Source of the DNA: Nicotiana tabacum
Lineage: Eukaryota; Streptophyta; Magnoliopsida; Solanales; Solanaceae
Assembly: GCF_000715075.1 (NCBI RefSeq)
Contig: NC_134100.1
Coordinates: 27,210,609-27,274,608 of the forward strand
Reading direction: 5' to 3'
DNA length: 64,000 nucleotides
The translations under genes were made by a program, and so were the position numbers. Below, in pieces: positions 42,529-54,864 of the stretch. Each line of letters begins with the position of its first letter. Position 1 is the first letter of the stretch. The notes under the pieces are model-generated. The model saw only the letters and a program-made list of their open reading frames with translations. It ran no database searches and had not been told where the DNA came from.

Positions 42529-42757
42529 GGTAAGCAATAATTTGAGAATACTCCTCCTTAATACAAAATGATGATATGTAGATAATGTAAATACGCATAA
42601 TGCTTTGTGTAGACTTGTGAAACCATATGTTGGGCTTAATTACTTGCAAGTTTTGCTAGTGACCATTTTATAGGGGAAAATTGATCGGAAATTTCCATTG
42701 GAATCCACGATGATTTAAACTCCCCATAAACCGTTACATTCGAGGACGAATGTTCCT

Positions 42758-42770
42758 AAGGGGGGGAGGG
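42758..42770 (+). other. Polypurine tract of the Tekay-type element
   Basis: AAGGGGGGGAGGG directly before the 3' LTR TG. Confidence 0.92.
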
Positions 42771-45434
42771 TGTTACAACCCATATCCGCATGTGTTAGTT
42801 CATGCCATATATTAGTTAACATAAATCCAAGAAGGAATTATCTTTGAGATGATAAGAAGTCAATCCTATTGGTCTTAAGTGATACAAGAGTGTATAAGGG
42901 TGATTAACCAGTATTAGAAGTTAAACGAATCAAGAATGTTGTAACTCGTATTTTCAGGTAATCTAGCGGTGCTTAATACACTCAAGAGGTCATTTATTAA
43001 GGTATTTTAATCATATAATATCTGTATCATAAGTCTTGAAGTCAAACGAGTTATGAAACAAAAGTCGACAAAAGTTGTCGCAACTTAGGTTCATAATTTT
43101 ACTTAAACATTAGGTCAAATGTTTCTAATCTTTTCTCATAATTTACAAGGAATTACGGGGTTATCTACCCACAAAATTAAAGATCTATGAGTCTAGTTTC
43201 CAACGCATTAAACCGTTCATCGATACGATCTCGGAGTAGAGAGATATTCGCGTTTTTGCGAGACTGCGCCAAGCACCTCTCTATGGGGCCCACTAAGTCG
43301 GTTTAAGATATTTGGACCTATATAGGATGACTACAACCCGTTTTAAGTCATTTCTTTTAACTATTTTCAGACCTTAGAACCCTAGGAACATCCTCTCAAG
43401 GTTCTCTCAAGATTCAAGACCCAAACAAAGGGCAAACAACACAAATCAAGTGTCGGGAATTCCGTGGCGCTAGTAAGTCTCTTGTTCTTCTTGTTGTTGC
43501 TCATTTTTGTGTCGTTCCAGCCCGTGTGGGAGGTTGTTTTAAAGGGTTTATGTTTTGTAAATACTCCCTCATGTTCTTAATATCAATCCTAGGTGATTTC
43601 AAGCCTTCTAAAGTGATTCTAGTGCCGAAAAACACTAATTGATCGCTAGTTTCGTTTTTTTGTTGTGTGGCAGCATTGGAGGGATATTTCATGGAAATTT
43701 AAGGTCAAATTGGAGTTGTTCTTTATGTATAAAGGTAAGGAACCTCTTGCTCTATATGTATTTAAGATTATCCAAGTTGCGGCTAAGCCATTGAAGCTAG
43801 AACTTGTGAGATATATATCGAAAGGTTTGGTAGTAATGTTATTGTTTTGTGGACTGTTTTGCGTTGTTGTTGGGCTGCGTATTTTACTACTATATTGTGG
43901 AGTTTTGGAGGAGGAAGGGTGTGGGGAAACACCATATATATGTAGGGTTATGGGCTGATAGTTATTCGTAACATTTCCAGATTGTTTGACACGACTACGG
44001 TGGTCGTCGTATGTATGGAGTGATTAGGTTGTGTGTGGACTATATTGGGAGGCTCAATATGTTTATTATTGATGTTGTTTGGGCTGTTTGGTGACTATTT
44101 TGAATGGTGTGAGTTCATATATATAGGGGAGGTGCTGTCCGTTTCATCGTAAAATAGGTTGTGGTCGATACATAATAGTTATGACGCTTAAATGATAACG
44201 ATAGTATCGTTTCTCTTATTGTAGACTAAGGAGTTTTGACAATTGCATAGCTTGAGATTGGGGAAGTATATACAAGGTATGTGAGGCTATCCCTTTCCTT
44301 CTTTTGCACGACTCCGATTGCACATAATGTAATGAACGATCTTCCAAGATACTCTACTCTTAGAAGCTAGCAGTACTTACATTATTTTCCCTCTTATGGA
44401 ACGATTGATGTTAATGTTGCTTCTCTTAGTCTTATGTTATCAATGTTGTTGGTACTTCCTGATTCTTATAAGGTTCATAGTGAAGAGTTAGTCCTAATAA
44501 CGTGTACAAAGGATACCGACCTTACGTCACTCCGAAAGGTTTAGAATGTGATTCCATGAGTCGAGCATGCATTATATATATGTATCTATTTTACTCTACC
44601 GAGCCACGCTATAGTTGGTCGGGTACGGCACCTATTGTGCAACCACTGATCAGTTGGGTTTTACCGAGCTCCACGTGGCCGGGTACGATTCTACCGAGCC
44701 TATTATGGCCGGGTACGATATGATGATGATGATGCCCACAGAGGCGAATGCTTTAAAGGTTTATGTATTTATACATATGTATCATGCATTTCATGTAAGT
44801 AGCCCTTAGAGGTACTAAGATGTTACAGGTGGTATATTCTTTATCCTTGCTTACATTACTGATCGTATTTATGGTTCCTTGCCTTACATACTCAGTACTT
44901 TATTCGTACTGACGTCCTTTTATTTGTGGACGATGCATGTCGTGCTGCAGGTCCTGATAGACAGACAGGTGCAGCTCCCCCACCACAGTAGACTGTCCAG
45001 TTCAGCGGTGATTGGCGAGATCCCTTCTCCGGACTTGCCTTGGTCTTGGTATGCAATTTTTGTTATAGACATTATGGGTATGTCGGGGCCCTGTTCCGGC
45101 TATGTTGCAACACTTAGGTTCTTTTAGAGGCTCATAGATAGGTGTCGGCTCATGTATAGTTTGGTATGCCTTGTCGGCTAGTTTTTGTTGTATAGTCTTT
45201 CATTGTAGCGTGGTAGCTCATACCTTATATGTAGTTTCTTGATTGTCTGGTCATCCCCTGCTATGTATATTCATGCCATCATATTTTATTGCTGGTTGTC
45301 CATGATCTAGGTCTACCATTTATATTGATCTCGTCAGCCTTAAAAGATAATACTGAAGGTTAGATGAAATGTACGTTGGTGCTCGGCAAGTGTGGTCGGG
45401 TGCTAGTCATGGCCCTTCAGTTTGGGTCATGACA
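42771..45434 (+). repeat. 3' LTR of the Tekay-type element
   Basis: 2,664 bp, near-identical to 34832-37497, followed by CAGTC. Confidence 0.95.
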
Positions 45435-45439
45435 CAGTC

Positions 45440-46157
45440 GCTCACGAACGGTATGACGACCTCGAAGATAGTATCATTTTCGATAATTCAGATACCAATG
45501 GTTTGTCTTTTCCTCACTATGATGCTTTGGTTATAACTTTACGTATCGCGGATACCGATGTAAAAAGAATACTGGTGGATGACGGAAGCGGCGCATGTAT
45601 TATTCACCCATGAGTCCTTATATAGATGAGGCTCGAGGATTAGATAGTACCATGCTGCATAACAATAACGAGTTTTTAATAATGCAGTGGAACAAACCTC
45701 TGGAGAGATAATACTACCCGTTCTGGCAGGAGGAGTCACCCTGGAAATGGCGTTCTGCGTCATGAACCAGGAAACAGCCTACAACGCCATTATAAGGCAT
45801 TCGTGGATACACGCCATGCGAGCCGTCCCGTCAACTTTTTACCAAGTAATAAAATTTCCTACCCCATGGGGATATTTAGCATTCAGGGCGAGCAATGCAC
45901 CGCCCAAGAATGTTACTGAATCTCCTAGGACTGCACACTCACCCAATAATTAAAGGGGGCAAGCGCAGAAGCATAGCAATCAGCCATATCGGGAACCAAA
46001 CCCGACATACAAATAGAGGCCATCAAAGACCTGAATGTCATAGAAGCCAGCAAGGCAACCGTAGAAGACCTCGGCCCTGTTCAACTAGACAACACCGACA
46101 ACACGAAAAAGGCTTATCGGACACAACCTCTCAGAACCAGGTAAATTCCATGAGTTC
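45440..46157 (+). pseudogene. Decayed Tat-lineage protease region
   Basis: Coding resumes after the Tekay insertion: [20 protein letters not shown], then DDGSGACI, which corresponds to the aspartic protease active site (usually D-N-G-S/T-S). Several stops and at least one frame change follow. Short blocks such as RPVNFLPSNKISYP are still recognisable as the protease-RT linker. It processed the polyprotein in the ancestral element. No longer translatable. Confidence 0.72.
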
Positions 46158-47030
46158 TTGACTAACAATGCTGATTTGTTTGCCTTTTCCCATTCAGATA
46201 TGTCGGGAATCCCAAGGGACATCGCTATACATAGGCTGAATGTCGACCCTCTTTACTCGTCAGTACGACAAATGAGGAGAAAATTCAATGCCGCCATCAA
46301 TGAGGCGGTCAACGAAGAAGTTGATAAGTTACTTGCTAATGGTTCCATCCTAGAATCAAAATATCCTCAGTGGGTCGCCAATGTTGTCATGGTAAAAAAG
46401 AAGAACGGGAAGTGGCAGATGTGTGTCGACTTCACCGACCTGAACAAAACATGCCCGAAAGATTCCTTTCCATTACCATATATCGACCAGCTCATCGATG
46501 CAACGACAGGACACGAACTACTAACCTTCTTAGATGCTTATTCTAGTTACAACCAAATTCTAATGGCTGAAGAAGACCAAGAAAAGACCACTTTCATCAC
46601 TCATCAAGGAACGTACTGCTACAAAGTCATGCCATTCGGACTTAAGAATGCAGGGGCGACGTATCAAAGGTTAGTCACCAAGATTTTCAAAGAACAACTC
46701 GGTAAGACCATGGAGGTTTGCATCGATGACATACTAGTGAAGTCGAAAAAGAAAGAGGATCACATTGGTCATCTGAAGGAAGCCTTCGAGATATTGGATA
46801 CAGAATGAAACTGAATTCCAAAAAATGTACCTTCGGCGTAACCTCAGGAAAGTTCCTTGGTTTTCTGGTGCCACAAAGGAGTATCGAAGTCAACCCGGAT
46901 CAGATCAGGGCCATCGAAGAAATATCAGAGACATTAACCAGCAAGAAACAGGTACAGAGATTAACAGAACGAATAGCCGCCTTGTCGAGGTTCATTTCAC
47001 GATAATTAGACATATGCCATAAATTCTTCA
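46158..47030 (+). pseudogene. Tat-lineage reverse transcriptase
   Basis: Open from 46158 to 46808 with the RT blocks MRRKFNAAINEAVNEEVDKL, ILESKYPQWVANVVMVKK, WQMCVDFTDLNKTCPKDSFP, FLDAYSSYNQILM, VMPFGLKNAGATYQRL and CIDDILVKS (the YxDD-type catalytic box with Cys-Ile before DD). A frameshift near 46800 moves the frame to LNSKKCTFGVTSGKFLGF. The frame ends at a stop near 47004, before the connection domain. The enzyme copied element RNA to DNA. Confidence 0.88.
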
Positions 47031-47341
47031 ATGTACTAAGGAAAGACCACGGACTACAGTGGAATTTAGAATGCGTCGACGCTTTGAGAAAAATGAAAGC
47101 GTATCTGTCCTCGCCGCCACTACTCGTCAAGGAAGACCCGAGCGAATGCCTCCTGGTGTACCTAGCCGTCTCTGAAGTCGCGGTAAGTGTAGTCTTAGTA
47201 CGTGAAAACAAAGGTACGCAATCTCCGATTTACTATATCAGAAAAACCTTAATTGATGCCGAAACATGGTACCCTCACCTTGAAAAACTAGCTCTGGCAT
47301 TAGTCGTAGCTTCACGAAAGCTCAGACCGTATTTTCAATGT
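47031..47341 (+). pseudogene. Tat-lineage first RNase H region, 3' part split by a solo LTR
   Basis: Frame 47084 onward: LRKMKAYLSSPPLLVKEDP, LLVYLAVSEVAVSVVLVREN, SPIYYIRKTLIDAETWYP, LEKLALALVVASRKLRPYFQ. This is the gypsy RNase H layout with Leu/Val replacing some acidic residues, as expected for the degenerate first RNase H of Tat elements. The frame is interrupted at 47342 by a 146-bp insertion and continues at 47488 with the HPI-VVTTF-LRGILHKPELSGRLAKW block. Confidence 0.78.
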
Positions 47342-47487
47342 TGTGAGAATGCACTGGAGAAAATATTATTGATTAATTAATGATAATGATACAATGAGCC
47401 CTATATATATATATATATAATACATGTCCTACTCCTAATACATATGAGATTAGGGTTATTTACTACTATTTAACTATCAAACTAACA
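47342..47487. mobile_element. 146-bp solo LTR (TG...CA, 5-bp target duplication)
   Basis: Starts TGTGAGAATGCACTGG and ends AAACTAACA, flanked by AATGT at 47337-47341 and 47488-47492. It disrupts the RNase H frame, and removing it with one duplication copy restores continuity. It contains an internal (TA)n run at 47403-47420. The small size suggests a TRIM- or Copia-like family. Confidence 0.8.
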
Positions 47488-47492
47488 AATGT

Positions 47493-47985
47493 CACCCCAT
47501 AAAGGTGGTGACAACCTTCTCCCTCAGGGGCATCCTACACAAACCCGAGCTATCGGGTAGGTTGGCCAAATGGGCCATAGAACTAAGAAAGCAAGATATA
47601 ACATAACAACCGCAAATTGCTATAAAGTCGCAGGTGCTCACAGACTTCGTCGTCAATTTCAGCGTGAAAATATTGCTTGAAATAGAGCAGGAGGCGCTCC
47701 GCGCTTCTGCACATTCCGACCTCTGGGTGCTCTACACCGATGATGCATCTAACGCATCGGGATCAGGACTGGGACTTGTCCTCGAGGTTCCTAACGGAGA
47801 AGTAATTCGCCAGTCCATACGATGCCCCGAGATGACTAACAACGAGGCCAAGTATGAAGCTGTGATTGCAGGATTGAAATTAGCCCTCAAATATGGCGCT
47901 CGACGACTCGTCCTCCATTACGATTCTCAACTTGTGGTGAATCAAGTCACTGGGACTTTCCAAATCAAAGAACAGAGAATATAAA
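47493..47985 (+). pseudogene. Tat-lineage second (archaeal-type) RNase H
   Basis: After GILHKPELSGRLAKWAIELR and a frame change, the frame 47634-47984 gives DLWVLYTDDASNASGSGLGL, TNNEAKYEAVIAGLKLALKYG and LVLHYDSQLVVNQVTGTF. These are the Asp, Glu and Asp blocks of an archaeal-type RNase H. A second RNase H of this type is a hallmark of the Tat lineage (established). The spacing is intact, but a stop follows QIKEQRI. Confidence 0.82.
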
Positions 47986-47989
47986 AGTA

Positions 47990-49420
47990 CCAGTCAGAAA
48001 TTCACAAACTACTGCCAGAATTCGAAGAATGCCGCCTCGATCAGATACCCAGGGCGTAGAATATCAAAGAGGATGGTCTTGCCAAGCTAGCGGTAGCCAC
48101 CAGAAATATCAACAAGGGGAACGTGGTCACTCTTCTCCATTCCTCAATAGACCAGGTCGAGGTAAATTCTGTAAACCTAACTTGAGACTGGCGCAACAGT
48201 ATCGTAACATATTTGCAAAATGGAAAGCTCCCACAAGATAAGAAAGAATCCAAAAAGCTTCGAATACAGGCAGCCAGATACAACCCCGTAAACTGTGATC
48301 TTTACAAGAGAACATTCGGCGGCCCCCTGGCCAAGTGTCTTGGGCCAAATCAAATAAGGCGAGTACTAGAAGAAGTACACGAGGGGCACTGCGGCGCCCA
48401 TACGGGAAATCGTGCCCTCGTCCGATGCCTTATCCGCGTCGGATACTACTGGCCTACCATGAAAAAAGAAGCCGCTGATTGCATCAGGAAGTATGAACAG
48501 TGTCAAAAGTACGCCCCTATGATACACCAAGCAGGAGAACTCCTGCATTCTGTCACTTCGCCATGGCCATTCATAAAATGGGAGATGGATATTGTCGGAC
48601 CACTCCCGGCAGGACGAGGTAAGGTACGTTTCCTTTTGGTTTTAACTAACTATTTTTATAAATGGGTGGAAGCAGGTGCATACACTCAAATATGCGAGCA
48701 AGAAGTTATCACGTTCATATGGAAAAATATAATATGCCACTTCGGCATTCCCAAAGAAATCAGCTGTGACAACGGACCTCAGTTTGTCGGAAAGAAAACA
48801 ATCAAGTTTTTCGAAAAATGGCATATCAAGTGAATACTCTCCACACCATACCATCCTGCCGGTAACGGCCAAGCCGAATCCTCCAATAAAGTGATACTGA
48901 ATATATTTAAAAAGAAGCTCGAGGACGCCAAAGGGCTATGGCCTGAACTGCTGCCAAAAGTACTATGGGCATACCGCACTATGCCAAAAACTAGCACAGG
49001 CGAGACGTCATATTCATTAGTCTATGGGACTGACGCGGTTATACCCGTCGAAGTCGTAGAACCTAGCTTGAGGTACTCCAACAAAAGCGGACCAAGCAAT
49101 GACGAAAGTAGGCTACAAGATCTGGATGAAGTCGAAGAACGAAGAGACATGGCCCACGTAAGAATGGTAGCCCAAAAGCAACAAGCAGAAATGTACTATA
49201 ACAAGAAGGCCAAAGTACGACTGATCAAGATCGAGGACTACGTCCTTAAAGCTAAAATATAAGCAGCGAAAGACCCTAGTGAGGGAAAACTGGGAACAAA
49301 TTGGGACGGGCCATACAAAATCACGGCGGCAACAAACAAAGTAGCATTCCAATTAGAGACAATGGAAGGAAAACTACTCCAAAACAATTAGAATGTCGCC
49401 CCATCTCAAATACTTCCACT
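47990..49420 (+). pseudogene. Tat-lineage integrase
   Basis: Frame 48213-48833 contains the His-His-Cys-Cys zinc block (EVHEGHCGAHTGNRAL ... CIRKYEQCQKYA), then WEMDIVGPLPAG (first Asp), HFGIPKEISCDNGPQF (second Asp). A TGA at 48831-48833 is followed in the same frame by STPYHPAGNGQAESSNK (catalytic Glu), LLPKVLWAYRTMPKTST, SLVYGTDAVIPVEV and the C-terminal NWDGPYKI block near 49300. Frame changes in the first 200 bp and stops near 49261 and 49390 add to the damage. The enzyme would have inserted element DNA. Confidence 0.85.
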
Positions 49421-49525
49421 TCTGAAAGGAGGCACCACCCAAGTCGTACTCTTTTTCCCTCATCTGGGTTTTGTCCCAATCTGGTTTTCTCGGTGAGGTT
49501 TTTAATGAGGCGACAAGGGGGACGT

Positions 49526-49927
49526 TGATAACTAGGGATTATGGTTCATTTTACACTCCTTCTTACTTGAGTTTTGATTAAAAATGTGTACAAAATAGTC
49601 CCAAAGGCTTACATATTGTACTTGTTTGCAGGGTTTGGTAAAAAAGGTGACAATTAGTCAAAACCAGCTCAAAAAGGAGTGAAACATGGACAAGTACCAA
49701 GAACAAGTCCAGGCATAGTGCAACAGGTCCACTGTGGCCGCATTCCATTTGGTGCGGTCCGCAGTAAGGAGATTCAGAGAGTGCATAATTCGGAAACTCA
49801 AGCATTGTAGCCGCAAAGCATTTTATGCATACCGCAATGGACTAACCGCGTCCGTACTCGATATTGTGCGGTCCGCAAAGGAGGAGTTTAGAGAGTTGAG
49901 ACTTTGGAGAATCAATGCCAATGCGAT
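49526..49927 (+). repeat. Start of the 3' LTR of the Tat-type element, cut by a later insertion
   Basis: A purine-rich ACAAGGGGGACG (49513-49524) precedes TGATAACTAGGG, a plausible LTR start after integrase. Repeated GCGGTCCGCA-type palindromes occur at 49751-49762 and 49867-49878. The LTR is interrupted at 49928 by the next element, and its remainder is beyond the window. No 5' partner was found. Confidence 0.6.
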
Positions 49928-52900
49928 TGTCACACCTCCTTTTTCCGCGCCTAAGGGGCGCAGGGGGAGTTTTTTCCAATTAAAGGACAATCGAAAGGGG
50001 ATTGGTTTATTTATTTCAGAGTCGCCACTTGGGAGATTTAGGGTGTCCCAAGTCACCAATTTTAATCCCGAATCGAGGAAAATAATGACTCTATATTATA
50101 GTCTGCGTACCAGAAATCCGGATAAGGAATTCTGTTAACCCGGGAGAAGGTGTTAAGCATTCCCGAGTTCCGTGGTTCTAGCACGGTCGCTCAATTGTTA
50201 TATTCGGCTTGATTATCTGATTTTATACAAGTATGAACTTATGTGCAAATTTTAACTTTTAACCGCTTTATTATTATTGTTTTTACAAGAATGTGAACAT
50301 CGCTTAAAACACGTCTTTGGACTGCGTCACATGAAATGCACCCACAATCCGGAACGCATTTTATTTGATGTTTTGAGATTTGGATTTCGGTCGCATGAAA
50401 TGCGCACCCGAGCTTAAGAAAGTAAATTATTAAACACGCGCCTAAAGAGACTATCGCGTTATTATTTTGCGGATGCCGTGAAATTCGCTAAACGACCATC
50501 CTGAATTCTAAGTAATTTTAAACAAGTATTTACTGAGGGCCCCGCAAGTTGTGTTTTTATTCGGCGAGGCTCATCTCATTCTTATTTTTTAAAAGGAATT
50601 TGCAACGTCATGGACATGCATCTCGGGCCACGTCACAATCAATGTGCCCGTGACTAGAGACATATTTCGACTCCGTTGAGATTTGGATTTGGGTCACATA
50701 AATGTGCACCCGAGTTTAGGGAGATAACATTATTAAAGGCGTGTTTAAAGCAACTAGCGCATTATTATTTTTTGGGTAGGGCCGTAAAATTTACTAAACG
50801 GCCCGTCCCGAAATCTAAGTATTTAATACATATTTTTTGTGAGGGCTCCACAATCCATACATTTTTTTATTTTGTGGCGAAGCTTGTCCCATTTTTTTTA
50901 TTTTTTTTTATTTTTTATTTTTATTTATTTTATTTTTTATATTTTTACAAGGATGCCGTTTTTACGCCTTTAACAATACTAAACCTTACGGCTTCTTTAC
51001 AACTACAATCTCATAACTTGTCAAGATTTGATAAAAGAAGTTAAGCGAATGAGTGTTTCGGGCGTAGTAACAACAGGTACTAATACTAATTTTGTCCAAA
51101 TAAACTAAGACAATGAAGGGACGAGCGAATCAACGTCAAACTGTGTCTTAGGACTACTAATACAACTAAATCAAATGAAATCAAGTAAACAATAATAACA
51201 TAACACAAAAATGAACTAAAATGCATACGGTGAAACATAAGCAGAAAATTATCATATCAATTGATATATTGCAACTTCAAACATTGAACGTAAAATTTCT
51301 TTAATCCAATACATCGAGGCTTACTAACCTGAATAAACAGAAACGCATAGAGCCATGGACCGAACCCCTACAGCGACCTCTACGGATAACCTCGACCGGG
51401 AAACCATAGAAAGGTTATCAAAGCTCGGACGGAACAGCTCGCGCCAGAAACTTCGAACACGAACGGACTAACAATGAGTCATGGCTACAACTGACTTTTT
51501 CAGGCGGTCATTTGGGCGTGGGGGAGCTGAACGGAACAGCAGCGATGGTTGTTCCGACGTGAGGGAGTGTCGCGACTGGTTTTGGACGTGAGGGAGTGGA
51601 GGGCTACTGACGTTTTGACGATGCTGCTTGCCGGACTGGTTTGGCTGGAGCTGGAGCTCGTGGCGGATGGCAATGGTGGTTGACGGAGGTGCGACTGGTT
51701 CGTGATGGAGGTGGTTTTTGTTGATGGTTATGGCGTTTGGACAGTGGGTCGGGGACAGCGACGACGACGGTGGAGTATGATCGTTTGGGCAGTGGTCGAC
51801 GGGCTTGGGTTGTCGCGTCGATGGAGGTCAGCTGGGGAGGGTTTGGAGGTGGAACGAGGGTGGTTTCATGGTGGACTGGGAGGAGGAGGGTGGTTCGTTT
51901 GGACGTGAGGCTAGTGAAGCTGATGGAGGGGGGTCAGCTGGCCGGGCAACGATGGTGGTAATGGAGGTTGCTAGTGGCGGGCTGCTTGGGGGTTGACGAC
52001 GGGCCTGTTTGGTGGTCTAGCGTCGGGTTGCTGGTGGTTTTGGACGTGAGGGGGTGGTGTGTGGGCAGTAATGGAGGAGTGGTCGTGGTCGACGGGGCTG
52101 TGACGAACAGATGTAGGACTGGTTGGTTTGGACGAGGTGGAGGGTGATGGTTTGGTCGTGGGTTTTTCCCTGGTTTTGGTCTGCTTTCAGTAGGGTTTTT
52201 GGTCTTCTCCTTTTGGAGAAGATGAGCCACAGTGCCCGTTCTTTCCAAAATTCCCAAAGTCCCTACCTTTCCTTTTCGTTGGTCCCCCGTCCATTTAGCA
52301 TGGGTTTTGCCCAGAAAAATGAGCCCACGCGTGGGGGGGTTCGAGGCATATGTCCCCCACGTGTGGTGGGGTTCCCCATGTGTCCTGGACACTGTTTATT
52401 ATGGGCTAGGTCCGAAAATTAGGCCTAAAACCGGGTAGTTTAAACCCGAATATTATTCTTTTGCCCGGACCCGAGAAATAGGTACACGTTGCTTAACTAG
52501 TCCTATGTAAGCAAAATAACTACCAAAAATAAGACTAGTATTTAACAAAACTATATCTTTTTAAATATTTTTCAAGGTTTAAAAATAGCTACAAAATATT
52601 AATAAAACTATTTTTTGTAATTTTCGTTTTTAAATATTAAGATAAAATATGAGGTAATATTTTTGTATTTTTTCAAAGTTAAAAATGCCTATAAAACTTT
52701 AATAGAATTATTATTTTTGTATTTTTTCGAAATTATATAAGGTATAAAAATAAAGTGCAATTTTTGTATTTTTCAAGTTTATGAGAAATACATAAACTAA
52801 AATTTTTATATATATATTTTTTTTGCAACGAAATAAAGTAAAATAGTTAAAATAGCTATACTAGACCCAATTTCACATATTCATGCTAAAAATGTGAAAA

Positions 52901-52933
52901 TTCTCGGGGAGGGTCAAAAATCACGTGCTTACA
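49928..52933 (-). repeat. 3' LTR (in element sense) of the LARD-like element
   Basis: 3,006 bp, TGTCACACCTCC to CACGTGCTTACA in plus-strand reading. Shares its body with 61334-64000 and, more distantly, with the solo LTR at 12209-16429. A GC-rich, GGTGG/GGAGG-rich stretch (51560-52140) yields spurious open frames. Confidence 0.92.
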
Positions 52934-52946
52934 GCTGCCCCTCTTT
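52934..52946 (-). other. Polypurine tract of the LARD-like element
   Basis: On the minus strand AAAGAGGGGCAGC abuts the LTR start TGTAAGCACG. This sets the element orientation. Confidence 0.82.
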
Positions 52947-53067
52947 GACTGGAAACACGAAGAGTTTTCCGACAAAGAACGACTAGCCGTGTTTTTGACC
53001 CGACCCTTACTTGGACGGACTACGCTTAAGGAAAGGAAGGGAATGTGACCGAGCCCTGGTATCTGAG

Positions 53068-53115
53068 CTGCCTACATATCCTTGGTTATACAGGAATCAG
53101 GCCACGTGTAGTTCG
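53068..53115. repeat. Hairpin motif copy A
   Basis: Outer arms CTACA / TGTAG, conserved GAATCA and GTAGTTCGG. The inner stem CCT...AGG is weak. It lies after GACCGAGCC as in copy B. Confidence 0.8.
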
Positions 53116-53749
53116 GAATATGAGAGAGATAGTGAAGTTGTACCGAGGTGGAGAGCCGATCGAGGTGCCGTTCCGTCGAGGTTCCGGTCCGCGGTCCTGT
53201 CATTACAACAAAAATAAAAACTGAAAAAGACTAACTAAGCCTATCAGCTACTTGTTACAAGGATTCCTATCTCTTAAGTCTTCTGAAACTTGGTCTTGAG
53301 TCTTGAATGGTGCTTCTCACAGACTTTGGATTTGAACCTTGATATTTGCTAGTTGTAGGCGCTAGTTCTTGAGCAGATCACATTTGTTCTCCACATCCGT
53401 GCTTCGGATTCATTCATTTTTCTCTTTTTCTTTTTCTTCTTTTTTTTCTTTTTGTTTTTGTGACTAGCTTTTGTTGACCCTCTCAGGCTGTTGACTCGCA
53501 TTCTTGGGGCGAGCTTCTAACTTGGATTGAATGCTGTGGATTTCTGTTGTAATCCTTCTGCTCTCCAGTGGGTCACTGCTTGATCTTGAAAAATGTTTCC
53601 CCGTTCTACAGGCGGGTCCCTGGCAATCAAAACGAACAAAACAAACAAAATTTCCTAACCCAGTTTGCACTGGGGAGGTTTGTGAGTCGTTAGCAAAATC
53701 GTAACTTACTTACACTACTGATGCAATGATGAGAGTAAACTAAAGACTA

Positions 53750-54835
53750 GGCTAGGATGTGCATCTCCTATGAGTAAAACCAAAACTCTTGCTAGCAAAT
53801 GTGTCTGCTAAAATAAAAACCTCAACGACTCAAACTAGAACGTGTGTCTTCTATGGTTGGATCGGAATGAGCTAAACTAGGAAGTGTGTCTCCTAAGGGT
53901 GAAAACTTCAGTGACTAGAAACTAGGAAGTGCGTCTCCTATGAATAAAATCTCGATTAGGAAGTGCGTCTCCTACGGGTAAAACTAAACTTTGAGGAAGT
54001 GCGTCTCCTGGGGGTACAATAAACTTAGGAAGTGCGTCTCCTATGGGTACAATAAACTTAGGAAGTGCGTCTCCTATTGGGTACAATAAACTTAGGAAGT
54101 GCGTCTCCTATTGGGGATGACTGTTTTTAGGAAGTGCGTCTCCTACTGGGTGAAACTATTCTTAGGAAGTGCGTCTCCTATTGGTGAAATCAACTTAGGA
54201 AGTGCGTCTCCTATTGGTGAACCTATTCTTAGGAAGTGCGTCTCCTAATGGTAAAACTGAACTTAGGAAGTGCGTCTCCTATTGGTAGAACTAAACTTAG
54301 GAAGTGCGTCTCCTATGGGGGAAATGAACTTAGGAAGTGCGTATCCTATGGTGAAACTGAACTTAGGAAGTGCGTCTCCTATGGGGGAAATGAACTTAGG
54401 AAGTGCGTCTCCTATGGTGAAACATATCTTAGGAAGTGCGTCTCCTATTGGTGAAACTTGCTTAGGAAGTGCGTCTCCTACCGGTGAAATATTTTTAGGA
54501 AGTGCGTCTCCTATTGGTGAAACTTATCTTAGGAAGTGCGTCTTCTACTGATAAAACTTGCTTAGGAAGTGCGTCTCCTACTGGTGAAACTTATCTTAGG
54601 AAGTGCGTCTCCTACTGATAAAACTTGCTTAGGAAGTGCGTCTCCTATTGGTGAAACTTGCTTTAGGAAGTGCGTCTCCTATGGTGAAACTGACTTAGGA
54701 AGTGCGTCTCCTACTGGTGGAACTTGCTTAGGAAGTGCGTCTCCTACTGGTGAAACTTGCTTAGGAAGTGCGTCTCCTACTGGTGAAATATTTTTAGGAA
54801 GTGCGTCTCCTATTGGTGAAACTGAACTTAGCTTA
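53750..54835. repeat. Tandem array of a ~33-bp unit (about 28 good copies)
   Basis: Each unit carries AGGAAGTGCGTCTCCTA followed by a variable TTGGTGAAACTTGCTT-like half. Units at 53750-53920 are degenerate and those from about 53958 are regular at 32-35 bp. No unique spacers are present. Confidence 0.95.
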
Positions 54836-54864
54836 GGAGGAAATGCATCTCCTATGGGTAAAGA

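Larger units (their letters stand above)
34832..45434 (+). mobile_element. Complete Tekay/Del-type chromovirus LTR retrotransposon (10.6 kb)
   Basis: 5' LTR 34832-37497, interior 37498-42770, 3' LTR 42771-45434. LTRs start TGTTACAACCC and end GGGTCATGACA. A PBS TGGTATCAGAGC (initiator tRNA-Met type) is at 37502-37513, and a polypurine tract AAGGGGGGGAGGG ends at 42770. The CAGTC duplication is perfect. The two LTRs differ by only about nine or ten substitutions and one short indel by my reading, so insertion is recent. It sits in the gag-protease region of an older Tat-type element. Confidence 0.97.

Noticed and set aside
51702..52422. Several Gly/Trp/Val-rich frames, repeated at 63103-63838
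   Set aside because: Identical in both LTRs, produced by GGTGG/GGAGG-rich LTR sequence.
53958..54830. CRISPR-like regular short repeats
   Set aside because: No unique spacers of constant length, a plant nuclear context and no cas genes. It is an ordinary tandem array.
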